64,000 nucleotides of DNA from Candidatus Latescibacterota bacterium (lineage in GTDB: Bacteria; Latescibacterota; UBA2968): positions 1 to 64,000 of the forward strand of contig JAJDYX010000027.1 of assembly GCA_022824945.1 (NCBI GenBank), read 5' to 3'. Below, in pieces: positions 41,879 to 50,283 of this stretch (within the stretch, counting starts at the first letter, position 1; each line of letters begins with the position of its first letter). The notes under the pieces were generated by a model. The model saw nothing but the letters and a program-made list of their open reading frames with translations, was not told where the DNA came from and did not search any database. The position numbers were made by a program, and so were the translations under genes.

Positions 41879-42847
41879 ATGGCAGTAGAGGATTATGTAC
41901 AGATTGTGGTACCTGGCGATGAGCCGATACAGATTGCGGGATCACCCCATCTCGAACGATTGAAGAGTTATGGCGATATGACGCTTTACGATACGCGCCC
42001 CGAGTCATCAGAAGAGAAGATCGAACGGGTAAAAGATGCCGATGTGATTATGAATACGCGCGGTGCTGTGACGTGGGGCGAGCAAGAGTTTAGCCAATTG
42101 CCAAAGTTGAAAATGATTACGACGTGTTCTATTGGCACAGATATGTTCGATCTGGCGGCTGCAAAAAAACATGGGATCGTGATATGCAACCAGCCGGGCA
42201 GAACAGCACCGGTTGTGGCAGAGCACATGTTTGGCCTGATGTTCGCCGTTGCAAAACGCGCGGCATATTTGACTGCGGAGATGAAAAAGGGGAACTGGCC
42301 CAGGCGAGATAATGTGATGCTTCAGGGCAAGACTCTGGGGATTATTGGCGCAGGCAATATTGGTGCTGAGATGGCGCGACTCGCCCGAGCGATCGGGATG
42401 GAGGTGATTGCGTGGACATTTCATCCGTCATCTAAACGGGCGGAAAAACTCGGTGTGCGATTTGTCGAGTTAGATACACTGCTCGAAACTTCTGATGTCG
42501 TCAGTCTGCACGTGGCGTTGACAGATGATACACAGGGGATGATCGGTAAAGCCGAATTGGAAAAGATGAAAGCAGATGCGCTATTGCTGAATGGCGCACG
42601 CGGCGCAGTGGTTGATACGGACGCACTTGTCGATGCGTTAAACAGTGGGCATATCGGCGGCGTAGGTATCGATGTGTACGAAGAAGAACCGACACCGCCC
42701 GATTATCCCCTTTTTGCGTGTGAACAGGTGGTGCTTACGCCGCATTGTGCAGATATGACGCCAGAAGGTGTCGATCTACTCAATAGCGGCGCAGTGGAGA
42801 ATGTGATCGCATTTTTGGAGGGACAGACGCAAAATGCGGTGACTTAG
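41879..42847 (+). CDS. D-2-hydroxyacid/phosphoglycerate dehydrogenase-like protein
   Basis: A 322-residue NAD-dependent dehydrogenase. The nucleotide loop is LGIIGAGNIGAEMARLA. The catalytic residues appear as Arg in LLNGARGAVVD, Glu in VYEEEPTPP and His in LTPHCADMTPEG. No ACT or other regulatory tail is present. ATG 41879 follows AAAGGAG; a longer frame to 41843 lacks support. It is divergent from the OYE gene (99-bp gap), so a shared regulatory region is possible. It differs clearly from the member at 4495. Confidence 0.85.
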   Translation: MAVEDYVQIVVPGDEPIQIAGSPHLERLKSYGDMTLYDTRPESSEEKIERVKDADVIMNTRGAVTWGEQEFSQLPKLKMITTCSIGTDMFDLAAAKKHGIVICNQPGRTAPVVAEHMFGLMFAVAKRAAYLTAEMKKGNWPRRDNVMLQGKTLGIIGAGNIGAEMARLARAIGMEVIAWTFHPSSKRAEKLGVRFVELDTLLETSDVVSLHVALTDDTQGMIGKAELEKMKADALLLNGARGAVVDTDALVDALNSGHIGGVGIDVYEEEPTPPDYPLFACEQVVLTPHCADMTPEGVDLLNSGAVENVIAFLEGQTQNAVT

Positions 42848-42849
42848 TT

Positions 42850-43926
42850 TTATATATACCCCTCTCGAGTCAGGAGTTCGGCCATCAGGACAGCACCGCC
42901 TGCTGCACCGCGTACTGTATTGTGACTGAGGGCGATGAATTTGTAATCGAAGAGATTGTCTTCGCGCAAGCGACCGAGTGTAATGCCCATGCCATTTTCC
43001 GCATCGCGGTCTGTGCGTGTCTGCGGGCGGTCATCGCCTTCGATGTACGCGAGAAATGTTTTGGGTGAGGAGGGCAGTCCTGTAGCTCTGTTGTCTCCTT
43101 CGTAGTCTTGCCAGCAGGAGAGGATGTCCTCTGCCGTGGGTTTTTTATCAAAGGATACAGATACGGCGGCCATGTGTCCATCTGTGACGGGAACCCGAAC
43201 GCATTGGGCTGATATGATCGGACTGCGTCTGGGCACAATTTCATCTTTGACGATTTTGCCCCAGATTTTGTGGGGTTCGTTTTCGCTTTTGTCTTCTTCA
43301 CCGCCGATATAGGGGATGACGTTGTCTATCATTTCCGGCCATGTCTCAAAGGTTTTTCCCGCACCGGAAATGGCCTGATAAGTGCATACAGAGGCTGTGG
43401 TTGGTTCAAATTCTGCCAATGCTTGAAAAGCCGGAACATAAGGCTGGATAGAGCAATTGGGTTTTACGGCGATAAACCCGCGTTGGACACCCAGGCGTTT
43501 GCGCTGCGCCGGAATAATTTCGGCGTGCTGAGGATTGATTTCCGGCAATAGCATGGGCACATCGGGGGTCCAGCGGTGCGCTGAATTATTGGAGATGACC
43601 GGGGTTTCGGCTTTTGCGTAAGCTTCTTCGAGGTTGTAAATCTCTTCTTTTTCCATGTCGAGCGCGCAGCAGACGAAATCGACCTGTGATGCAATCGCGT
43701 CAATCTCGCGCACATCCTGCACGACGAGGTCGGATACTGTTGCGGGAATGGGTAGATCGCATTGCGCCCATCGGCCTTTCACAGCTTCTCGATAGGTTTT
43801 GCCAGCAGAGCGCGGACTGGCAGCAACGACGGTGATTTCGTACCAGGGATGATCGGCGAGCAATGTGACAAAGCGCTGCCCGACCATGCCGGTTGCGCCG
43901 AGAACTCCTACTTTGAGTCTGGACAT
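42850..43926 (-). CDS. asd: Aspartate-semialdehyde dehydrogenase
   Basis: A 358-residue enzyme reducing aspartyl phosphate to aspartate-semialdehyde, the branch point to lysine, threonine and methionine. NADP loop VGVLGATGMVGQRF at 6-19, catalytic Cys158 in VKPNCSIQPYV, and His251 in PVTDGHMAAVSV are visible. The overall sequence resembles the archaeal/fungal type rather than the E. coli type. Its message carries a lysine riboswitch and terminator at 43956-44195, so feedback by lysine is predicted. It is convergent with the dehydrogenase gene (2-bp gap). No other lysine-pathway gene is adjacent. Confidence 0.93.
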   Translation of the reverse strand: MSRLKVGVLGATGMVGQRFVTLLADHPWYEITVVAASPRSAGKTYREAVKGRWAQCDLPIPATVSDLVVQDVREIDAIASQVDFVCCALDMEKEEIYNLEEAYAKAETPVISNNSAHRWTPDVPMLLPEINPQHAEIIPAQRKRLGVQRGFIAVKPNCSIQPYVPAFQALAEFEPTTASVCTYQAISGAGKTFETWPEMIDNVIPYIGGEEDKSENEPHKIWGKIVKDEIVPRRSPIISAQCVRVPVTDGHMAAVSVSFDKKPTAEDILSCWQDYEGDNRATGLPSSPKTFLAYIEGDDRPQTRTDRDAENGMGITLGRLREDNLFDYKFIALSHNTVRGAAGGAVLMAELLTREGYI

Positions 43927-43955
43927 CGATTTTTCCTTTCTGCGGATCTAAAAAT

Positions 43956-43995
43956 AAAAAAACAGCCGGTTGCCAGAGTAGAAGCACGCCGACTG
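43956..43995 (-). terminator. Riboswitch-controlled intrinsic terminator of asd
   Basis: Read on the minus strand, CAGTCGG (43995-43989) pairs with CCGGCTG (43969-43963) through one G-U pair, followed by T7 at 43962-43956. Its loop holds TCTACTCT (43982-43975), the exact complement of AGAGTAGA (44187-44180) at the 5' end of the aptamer, so an antiterminator pairing is available. Confidence 0.8.
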
Positions 43996-44010
43996 CATAT
44001 AGCAGAGACT

Positions 44011-44195
44011 GCCCACAAGAGAGTGCTCCACGGGATATTTCCCGTGACAGTTCAGCAGATATTATCTGCTGACCCAGCCAAGTGCCCTGCGGTGGAACAT
44101 TTGGCTTCGGCATCCCGACCCTTTCATCTGGTCTATAGATCCGCTTTCTCGTGCCAGATTACTGATGACGGGACGCGCCTCTACTCTTGGTGGGG
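44011..44195 (-). promoter_or_regulatory. Lysine riboswitch (L box) controlling asd
   Basis: On the minus strand the conserved L-box blocks occur in order: AGAGGCGCG, CAGTAATCTGG, ATGCCGAAGC (44113-44104), GGCTGGGTC, ACTGTCACGGG and CCCGTGGAGCACTCTC. The closing P1 helix is CCCACCAAGAG with CTCTTGTGGG. The aptamer sits just upstream of asd, which catalyses a lysine-pathway step, as expected for this class. With lysine bound, P1 forms and the downstream terminator should fold; without it, AGAGTAGA can pair with the terminator loop. This fills most of the 396-bp gap. A TTGACA-like -35 (minus) lies at 44227-44222, with no clear -10. Confidence 0.88.
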
Positions 44196-44322
44196 AGAAA
44201 CTTCACATATTCTGTATTTTTTGTCAACCCGAAAATGAAATATGCCGCTGATATTGACATGTAGGCACTTGCAGATTATCATAATGAGATAGCCAATCCA
44301 GGAATCACACAAGGAGAATTTT

Positions 44323-45729
44323 ATGAATATGGTCGTAATTTGTTGCGATACGTTTCGCGCAGATATTGTTGGCGCAGGTAAAAAATTGAGCCATGTGAAA
44401 ACGCCTCATTTGGATCAGTTGGCTTCTGATGGCATGACTTTTGATCGCTGTTTTGCTGAGGGATTACCGACAATTCCGTTTCGGCGGTGTGTGTTTACGG
44501 GTATCCCGTCTTTTCCCTGGCGGTTCGATACGCCGAATGAAGGATTACAGCCAGCAGGCTCTGGCTGGCATCCGATTCCGCCAGATCAGGATACGCTTGC
44601 TGAACGCCTGCACGATGCGGGTTTTGTTACGGGCCTGGTCGCGGATACCTATCACATGTTTAAGCCGACACAGAATTTCACGCGGGGTTTTTTGTCGTGG
44701 CGATTTATTCGCGGGCAGGAACAAGATAACTATCGCTCGGGGCCGATGTCGCGTATCGATCTGGCAGCGCATGTGCGGGATGGAGATGCAGACCCCAGGA
44801 AACATGCGGTAATGGTTCAGTATTTGCTCAATATGCTGGATCGGCAAGAGGGCGAAGAGAATTATCTCGCCGCCCAGGTGTTTCGCGAGGCATCGCAATG
44901 GGTGGAGGACAATAGGGGCAATAAGCCGTTTTTCCTGTGGATTGACAGCTTTAGCCCACACGAGTTATGGGATCCGCCCAGGCAGTATGCCGATGCCTAT
45001 TTTTCTGATCCTTCGGTGAAGGATTATATCCACCATAGTGTCTTGTCCCTGGGCGATGCGACCGATGCAGAAATCGAACGCACAAAAGCATTATATATGG
45101 GCTATGTTACGTTTGTGGATCGCTGGATTGGGCATTTGCTGGAAACGATCGACCGATTGAATCTGAGGGAAGATACGGTGGTGATGTTCATATCCGATCA
45201 CGGCACGCAATTGATGGATAGGGGGCGGTTTGGCAAGGGTGGTAACGCGCTGTTTCCATTTAATACGCAGATCAATTGGATCGTTCGCCATCCAGATGGG
45301 CCGCGCGGGCAGCATTCGGATATCTGGACACAGAACCAGGATATTACGCCGACGATTCTCAATCTCCTGGGCGTTGACTATGAGGAGATGGTTGGGGCAA
45401 ATGCGTGGGCAGGTGCAACAGGGGCGTGTGAGCCAGCGCGAGATCATATCACAACGGGTTGGGCAACGAACTTTAATGTGCGGGATGATCGCTACAGCGT
45501 ACACATGGATGTGGGGACAAGGTCGCCTGAGGCCACTGTTTACGATTTGAGTGTGGATGCCGATGAGAAATATCCCCTGAGTGACCCGCCCCGTGAGGTT
45601 GTCGCACAGGCATTGGAACGGGCGCGTACTGTGATTGGCGATTTTCCCGATGTGTTTAGCGCGTATAAACAAAGACATCCGGCCCGGGCAATGCGGACAT
45701 TTATGAATAAGTATAATCTTGGGACATAG
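44323..45729 (+). CDS. Sulfatase-superfamily hydrolase with Thr at the nucleophile position
   Basis: A 468-residue alkaline-phosphatase-superfamily enzyme. MNMVVICCDTFRAD starts the metal-binding strand, with Asp9 and Asp14. The sulfatase signature C/S-x-P-x-R reads TIPFR here, with Thr50 where the formylglycine precursor Cys or Ser should be. The motif is still followed by RRCVFTG. The second metal site is MFISDHGTQLMDRG. With Thr it cannot form formylglycine, so phosphoester or phosphonate hydrolysis by a Thr nucleophile is more likely than classical sulfate ester cleavage. No signal peptide, so cytoplasmic. It precedes the CsiD-like gene by 10 bp. Confidence 0.8.
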   Translation: MNMVVICCDTFRADIVGAGKKLSHVKTPHLDQLASDGMTFDRCFAEGLPTIPFRRCVFTGIPSFPWRFDTPNEGLQPAGSGWHPIPPDQDTLAERLHDAGFVTGLVADTYHMFKPTQNFTRGFLSWRFIRGQEQDNYRSGPMSRIDLAAHVRDGDADPRKHAVMVQYLLNMLDRQEGEENYLAAQVFREASQWVEDNRGNKPFFLWIDSFSPHELWDPPRQYADAYFSDPSVKDYIHHSVLSLGDATDAEIERTKALYMGYVTFVDRWIGHLLETIDRLNLREDTVVMFISDHGTQLMDRGRFGKGGNALFPFNTQINWIVRHPDGPRGQHSDIWTQNQDITPTILNLLGVDYEEMVGANAWAGATGACEPARDHITTGWATNFNVRDDRYSVHMDVGTRSPEATVYDLSVDADEKYPLSDPPREVVAQALERARTVIGDFPDVFSAYKQRHPARAMRTFMNKYNLGT

Positions 45730-45739
45730 AGAGGAAAAA

Positions 45740-46636
45740 TTGAACTACACCGTTGAACAACATCCCGACCATCATCGGCTACGCCACATTACAATCGATG
45801 CCGATGCCGTAGCGGCATTTGTGCGCGAAGTGGGAGATCTTTCGGAGCAGCGATTGACTTATGTGCCATATTTGAGATTGATCGCCGCCGATTGTCTCCA
45901 AAATATCGTCGGTGGTGATTTTGCTGAGCATATCAATGCGCTCGTTCGAGATCGCGCAACCGGGGGTTTTACTGTTGCTGTTGAGGGTGGATTTGAGACG
46001 ATGGATCAGCGCGTTGCTTTTGGGACGGCTGTTTCGCATGCGATCGGGATTCCCAATTTTGACGATATGACCGGAAATTATTACGCCTGTTTCGAGGTGA
46101 AGGATACGGATAGTAGCGATTCGTATTTGCGTCAGGCGTATCGTCTGTTCACGCTCCATACCGATGGGACATATGTCCGCGAGCGCACGGACTGGATTTT
46201 GATGATGAAGATGGCGGAGCACGATGCGGTGGGGGGGGAGTCGCGCCTGTTGCATCTGGATGATTGGGAGGCATTAGAGCACTTTGCCAGCCATCCTGTG
46301 GCCTCTTTGCCTTTGGTCTATCAGTCGCCGCCGAGTAAAAATTATCCCGTTGTGATTGAAAAAACGACGTTTTATGAACAAGATGGCAAGGCGTGTGTGT
46401 GTTTTATCGATCAGTTTGTCTATCCCGAGACCATTGAACAGGGGCGATATCTGCGCGATCTCTCCGATTCGATGGAAGCGTCGCAGGGGGTGGTTTCGCT
46501 GCCCTTGCCACCCGATCATATCGTGGTGCTCAACAACCATTTCTGGCTGCACGGTCGCGAGGCGTTTGAGAAAAATCCCAATCTCTATCGCTTGCTGATG
46601 AGACAGAGGGGGTATTTCAGGAAGGAGTGCTCTTAA
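45740..46636 (+). CDS. glaH: CsiD/GlaH-family glutarate 2-hydroxylase
   Basis: A 298-residue Fe(II)/2-oxoglutarate oxygenase of the CsiD family, which converts glutarate to L-2-hydroxyglutarate at the end of lysine breakdown. LFTLHTDGTYV carries His140 and Asp142. The distal His271 is in NNHFWLHGREAF, and LLMRQRGYF provides the Arg for 2-oxoglutarate. The segment ERTDWILMMKMAEHDAVGG is characteristic. The start is TTG 45740 with GAGAGG upstream; an upstream TTG inside the sulfatase gene is less likely. The usual partners lhgO and gabT are absent. It overlaps the convergent gene by 4 bp. Confidence 0.82.
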   Translation: MNYTVEQHPDHHRLRHITIDADAVAAFVREVGDLSEQRLTYVPYLRLIAADCLQNIVGGDFAEHINALVRDRATGGFTVAVEGGFETMDQRVAFGTAVSHAIGIPNFDDMTGNYYACFEVKDTDSSDSYLRQAYRLFTLHTDGTYVRERTDWILMMKMAEHDAVGGESRLLHLDDWEALEHFASHPVASLPLVYQSPPSKNYPVVIEKTTFYEQDGKACVCFIDQFVYPETIEQGRYLRDLSDSMEASQGVVSLPLPPDHIVVLNNHFWLHGREAFEKNPNLYRLLMRQRGYFRKECS

Positions 46637-49167
46637 AATTTCGGTGCCGGAAAATCTGGTAGAGGCGTATTTCGAAACGTTTCCCATTCTGCGCGGAGGT
46701 CGTTGAGCCAGGCGGGAAGGGTTTGGAGGCGTGATTCGAGTTGGGCTTCGAAGAGCGATTCTGGCTCAACTGGACTGCCGTTGGATTCGATGACCTGGAG
46801 GGTATTTTCATTAAACGTGGCGGGGTCGCCGTGCAATCCGACGATGATGGGCTGCACAAATCGATTGCGCGCGTCGCCCGGTTGCCAAAAGTCGTAGTGT
46901 CTCAGAATGCCTCGATGTTTGAAATTCCAGAGCACGTAATGCTTGAGGTGATTGGGATAATTGGCGAGGGACGCACCGCTGCCATACAGGATACCGCCTT
47001 TGACGCGGTCGAGTAAGTTGGCATAAGGTTGGGCGCCATGGGCATCAATGCGCTGATTGGGACGCATGTCATAACGCCAGTACACGGTTCCGGCAGAGCG
47101 GCTACTCGTGCCCGGTCCGTGCCAGTGGCCTGCGAGGTCTTCAGAAAGCCCGATCCATACGCCATAACCACCATTGCTGGCAATAGATGAATGGCCGAGA
47201 TTTCCCGCCTGTGTGACGTGGTACACGGATATGGCAGAACTCGAACCGATGTGAAGGGCACGGTTGCAGTTGATAAACGATACGCGCCGGATCCAGGAAT
47301 TGACGCATCGGTTGAGCCGGAGCAAACTCCAGCCGCCATCGTGGATAGCGTCTTTGTGGTGGACAAATTCGTCCAGCCACGAGCCGTGAAAACTGATGTC
47401 TTCGACGCCGACTTCCTCGAGGTGCTGATATTCGCGTACGGTCCAGTTATACGTGTGGTTGACATCGGTGTGTAGAGGTTCATTGAGGCGAATTCGATTG
47501 CCCTGTATTTCGGCTATGCTGTGCTTTTCGCGCACCTGGATACCATTGGTCAGCATGGTCGTCCAGATGGATTCTGCCGAGTAGGGCGCGAGAAATTCCG
47601 AGATGGCTGCGGTGCTGTTCATATAGAGCGTAATCCATTGACCGGGAAAGAGCCTGGAAGCATCGGCTACTGTGATATAGAAGGTTTCTCGATCCGCACT
47701 TTCCGTAATGGACGTCAGGGATCTATCGCTTGTGTTGCGGGGCTGAAAAATGAACATATAGGGCGATGTCCACAGTTGTTCGGGATTGAGTGGCGGCATG
47801 TAGTTCACCTGACGAATGATTGTGCCTCCGCTTCGGCTACCGCTTCCTCTGAAGACGATATTGCTATTTCGGATGTAGATAGGCTGGTTGTTGTCGGCAT
47901 TGGTGTTGACGAGAAATTCGCCTGGAGGAAAGAAGACAATGCCGCCGTTGTTTTGCTCGGCTGCGGTAATGGCGCGTACAATAGCTGCCTGGTCGGAGAG
48001 GCCATCGTTGGGGATGGCGCCATGAGCTGTGACGTCGAATACGTCGCCCTGGATATTGGGAATGGGTTTGTCAAAGTAGTGATAGCCCGCGTAGGAAAAA
48101 TCGGGTAAAATGGGTTCTGTTCCATTCTCTTTGGCCGCTACAAATTGCGTCCAGGTGCGTGCGGGATCATGCTGGGGGAGATAGGATATCCAGGTATTGC
48201 GCGTTTGTATATAATCTGTAACTTGCGCCCAAATTGGGATGGGATGTGTCTCGGAGGGATTGCGTGAGACGAGAATATCCCGAGGAATTGGCACGCGAAT
48301 CAGAGTTGTTCCCGCTTGAATGGTCTGCGTCAACAGGGTCTGTGTTTCGGTTCCCACCGCAATATTTAATGGTTCTGTGGTGTGGTTTTTAAATGTGATA
48401 GGTATGTACCACTGTGTGCCGTCAGATCCGAATCCAGCGACGAAAGTGAGAAAATCCCCAAAACCGATTTGTCCGTCAGAATTGAGATCGTAGATGGGAT
48501 CGTATTCTGAATTAGTCTGCGTTGCTCCAAATTTCTGGGCAAAGAGTAGAAAATCAGTGAAGCCAACGGCTCCGTTGCCATCAAAATCGAGATGGTCAAT
48601 GGAGCCTTTTTCCTGTACTGGCGCATCAACTTGCCAAGAAAAGGTCTGATCGACGGTTGCAATATGGTCGATGAGCAGGCGCGCATTTGAATTTGGGCCG
48701 GTTTCTGTTCTAAATGTCATGTATCGCCTGTTGTAATCGGGTTCTCTGCCCCAGTTATCATATTGGGGTTTTGACAGTTCTATAACTGCAAGTTGCCAAC
48801 CTTGAGGAGGTGTTTGTCCCTCCCAGATCGTATATACGGCTTCCATGCCGCCGACCAGGGGATAGTTGCGAACTTTGATTTTGAGGTCCCTCAGGCCACT
48901 GCCTTCTACTTTCCACCAGAAGCTCAGGCTGTGTTTCTGGGAGATGTCCTGACCTGTGCTAAAAAAATTGTAAGTAAAGAATCCCGTCTGACCTGCTGGC
49001 AGGGAAGCTGCGATAGCAAAGCGACCCTCTGGCGCGTCTTTAGACAATTGTAAGCCACTGGACCATCCGGAAAGATTGTCGCAATAGGTTAGCGTTTGCA
49101 CTGGATCGCTGGCGAAGCAAGTACAGGTCCACAGAAATACAATTGTGAAGGTGATGGTTGGTCGCAT
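46633..49167 (-). CDS. Secreted dockerin-bearing right-handed beta-helix protein
   Basis: An 844-residue exported protein. The signal peptide is MRPTITFTIVFLWTCTCFAS. Residues about 25-180 form a carbohydrate-binding-like beta-sandwich (LSFWWKVEGSGLRDLKIKV). Residues about 200-255 carry two calcium-loop repeats, DFDGNGAVGFTDF and DLNSDGQIGFGDF, as in type I dockerins. From about residue 375 a pectate-lyase-type helix begins (FDVTAHGAIPNDGLSDQAAI, FFPPGEFLVNT) and runs to near the end. Likely an extracellular polysaccharide-active enzyme. ATG 49167 (minus) follows AGGAGA. It is convergent with the glaH-like gene. Confidence 0.78.
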   Translation of the reverse strand: MRPTITFTIVFLWTCTCFASDPVQTLTYCDNLSGWSSGLQLSKDAPEGRFAIAASLPAGQTGFFTYNFFSTGQDISQKHSLSFWWKVEGSGLRDLKIKVRNYPLVGGMEAVYTIWEGQTPPQGWQLAVIELSKPQYDNWGREPDYNRRYMTFRTETGPNSNARLLIDHIATVDQTFSWQVDAPVQEKGSIDHLDFDGNGAVGFTDFLLFAQKFGATQTNSEYDPIYDLNSDGQIGFGDFLTFVAGFGSDGTQWYIPITFKNHTTEPLNIAVGTETQTLLTQTIQAGTTLIRVPIPRDILVSRNPSETHPIPIWAQVTDYIQTRNTWISYLPQHDPARTWTQFVAAKENGTEPILPDFSYAGYHYFDKPIPNIQGDVFDVTAHGAIPNDGLSDQAAIVRAITAAEQNNGGIVFFPPGEFLVNTNADNNQPIYIRNSNIVFRGSGSRSGGTIIRQVNYMPPLNPEQLWTSPYMFIFQPRNTSDRSLTSITESADRETFYITVADASRLFPGQWITLYMNSTAAISEFLAPYSAESIWTTMLTNGIQVREKHSIAEIQGNRIRLNEPLHTDVNHTYNWTVREYQHLEEVGVEDISFHGSWLDEFVHHKDAIHDGGWSLLRLNRCVNSWIRRVSFINCNRALHIGSSSAISVYHVTQAGNLGHSSIASNGGYGVWIGLSEDLAGHWHGPGTSSRSAGTVYWRYDMRPNQRIDAHGAQPYANLLDRVKGGILYGSGASLANYPNHLKHYVLWNFKHRGILRHYDFWQPGDARNRFVQPIIVGLHGDPATFNENTLQVIESNGSPVEPESLFEAQLESRLQTLPAWLNDLRAEWETFRNTPLPDFPAPKF

Positions 49168-49201
49168 GGGGGTCTCCTGTGAAGTGCAAAAAAACAAGGG
49201 C

Positions 49202-49230
49202 TGGACAAGATGACCACAACTCGCTATAAT
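49202..49230 (+). promoter_or_regulatory. Promoter of the small coiled-coil/TM gene
   Basis: TGGACA at 49202-49207 and a perfect TATAAT at 49225-49230 are separated by 17 bases, 37 bp before the start codon at 49268. Confidence 0.7.
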
Positions 49231-49267
49231 ATAATAATGATTTTATCTTATGAGAAGGGACACCACA

Positions 49268-49522
49268 ATGGCAACCGTTGAAGAAACACAGGCGGAATTA
49301 AAGGGTCAGTTTGAACAGTTTTCACATCGGCAACAACGCCTCGAAACAGAGGTAGATAACACGCGCAGCGAATTGACTCAGGCCATTTCAGATTTGAGAC
49401 ACTCTATTGACAGATTGCGACAAGATTTTGGCAATGCCCAAAAGTGGCAATGGTCTTGTTTTGTCGCCGTGATTATTGCTTCATGTGCTGTTGTCGGTCT
49501 GCTGTTCAATGTGTTTGGTTAA
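49268..49522 (+). CDS. Small coiled-coil protein with C-terminal membrane helix
   Basis: An 84-residue protein whose first 55 residues are a charged coiled coil (EETQAELKGQFEQFSHRQQ, then a regular Leu/Ile heptad run). The last 20 form a hydrophobic helix (WSCFVAVIIASCAVVGLLF). ATG 49268 has GAGAAGGG 8 bases upstream, preferred over the ATG at 49250. It has its own promoter and terminator, so it is a single-gene unit. It shares its architecture, but no obvious sequence identity, with the small proteins at 61994 and 62606. Function unknown; XhlA-like holin accessory proteins have this layout. Confidence 0.65.
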   Translation: MATVEETQAELKGQFEQFSHRQQRLETEVDNTRSELTQAISDLRHSIDRLRQDFGNAQKWQWSCFVAVIIASCAVVGLLFNVFG

Positions 49523-49543
49523 TGACTGGAAACACTTTTTTTT

Positions 49544-49576
49544 TGCCCTTGTGCCTCTCGGCGCAGGGGTTTTTTA
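49544..49576 (+). terminator. Intrinsic terminator after the small coiled-coil gene
   Basis: CCCTTGTGCC pairs with GGCGCAGGGG (ten pairs with three G-U) around TCTC, followed by T6. It ends the transcript from 49230. Confidence 0.85.
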
Positions 49577-49750
49577 TTTTGGACTGACAATTGTTCACTG
49601 GCAATTTGACATGATATGCCAAAAATGGTGCTCTGTCTGTGCCATATTATCAGGTTTAGAGACTCGCAGGACACTGACAAAAACTGAGTCAATAAATTTA
49701 AAACATTTATTTACAATATGTTATTTATTTTTTCTGGAAATATAAAATTT

Positions 49751-49766
49751 TGGCACGGGGTTTGCA
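49751..49766 (+). promoter_or_regulatory. Sigma-54 (RpoN) promoter upstream of hsp20
   Basis: TGGCACGGGGTTTGCA matches the -24/-12 consensus TGGCAC-N5-TTGCA, with exactly 10 bases between the invariant GG and GC. It lies 60 bp before the hsp20 start, so transcription should begin near 49778. The rest of the 304-bp gap holds the preceding terminator and an AT-rich stretch; I could not identify a clear enhancer site. Confidence 0.75.
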
Positions 49767-49826
49767 TTAAAAATAGAGCGAGACGAGCAAGTAACAACCA
49801 ACAACTAAATAACAGGAGGTATTGAG

Positions 49827-50261
49827 ATGGCACTTATTCGTTGGCAACCCCGAGAGTCTCGTGGAATTCAGCGCGAGATTGACACCCTCGTGAACAAGTT
49901 CTGGGGCGACCCACATACCTGGCACGGCACGGGATGGCATCCGAGTGTGGATGTGGCAGAATCGGAGAATGAATTTACTGTTTACGCCGAATTGCCCGGG
50001 CTGAACAAGGAAGATATCAAGGTGACGCTCGAAGACAATATGCTCACGATTGAAGGCGAGCGGAAGCGCACAGCAGAGAAGGAGAACGCACAGGTTCACC
50101 GCAGTGAACGCTTCTACGGAACATTCAAACGGGCCTTCACGCTGAGTTCAGAGATCGATGCCGGCAAGGTTTCGGCGGATTATAAGGATGGGATTTTGAC
50201 CCTTACTTTGCCCAAGTCTGAAGCGGCGAAACCCCGCCAAATCGATGTTGCGGTATCGTAA
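49827..50261 (+). CDS. hsp20: Small heat shock protein Hsp20 (alpha-crystallin family)
   Basis: A 144-residue chaperone that holds unfolding proteins. The alpha-crystallin domain runs from about residue 36 (HPSVDVAESENEFTVYAELPG) to the ADYKDGILTLTLPK signature near residue 125. A short C-terminal tail contains PRQIDVAVS with the I-x-V contact motif. AGGAGGT precedes the ATG. A hairpin with T6 separates it from clpB, which follows 70 bp later; disaggregase and holdase are natural partners. A sigma-54 promoter lies upstream. Confidence 0.95.
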   Translation: MALIRWQPRESRGIQREIDTLVNKFWGDPHTWHGTGWHPSVDVAESENEFTVYAELPGLNKEDIKVTLEDNMLTIEGERKRTAEKENAQVHRSERFYGTFKRAFTLSSEIDAGKVSADYKDGILTLTLPKSEAAKPRQIDVAVS

Positions 50262-50283
50262 TTGAGTGAGCTCGTCAATTGTC

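Noticed and set aside
43762..44238. 158-residue plus-strand frame across the asd leader
   Set aside because: It runs antisense through asd and the lysine riboswitch, both well supported on the other strand.
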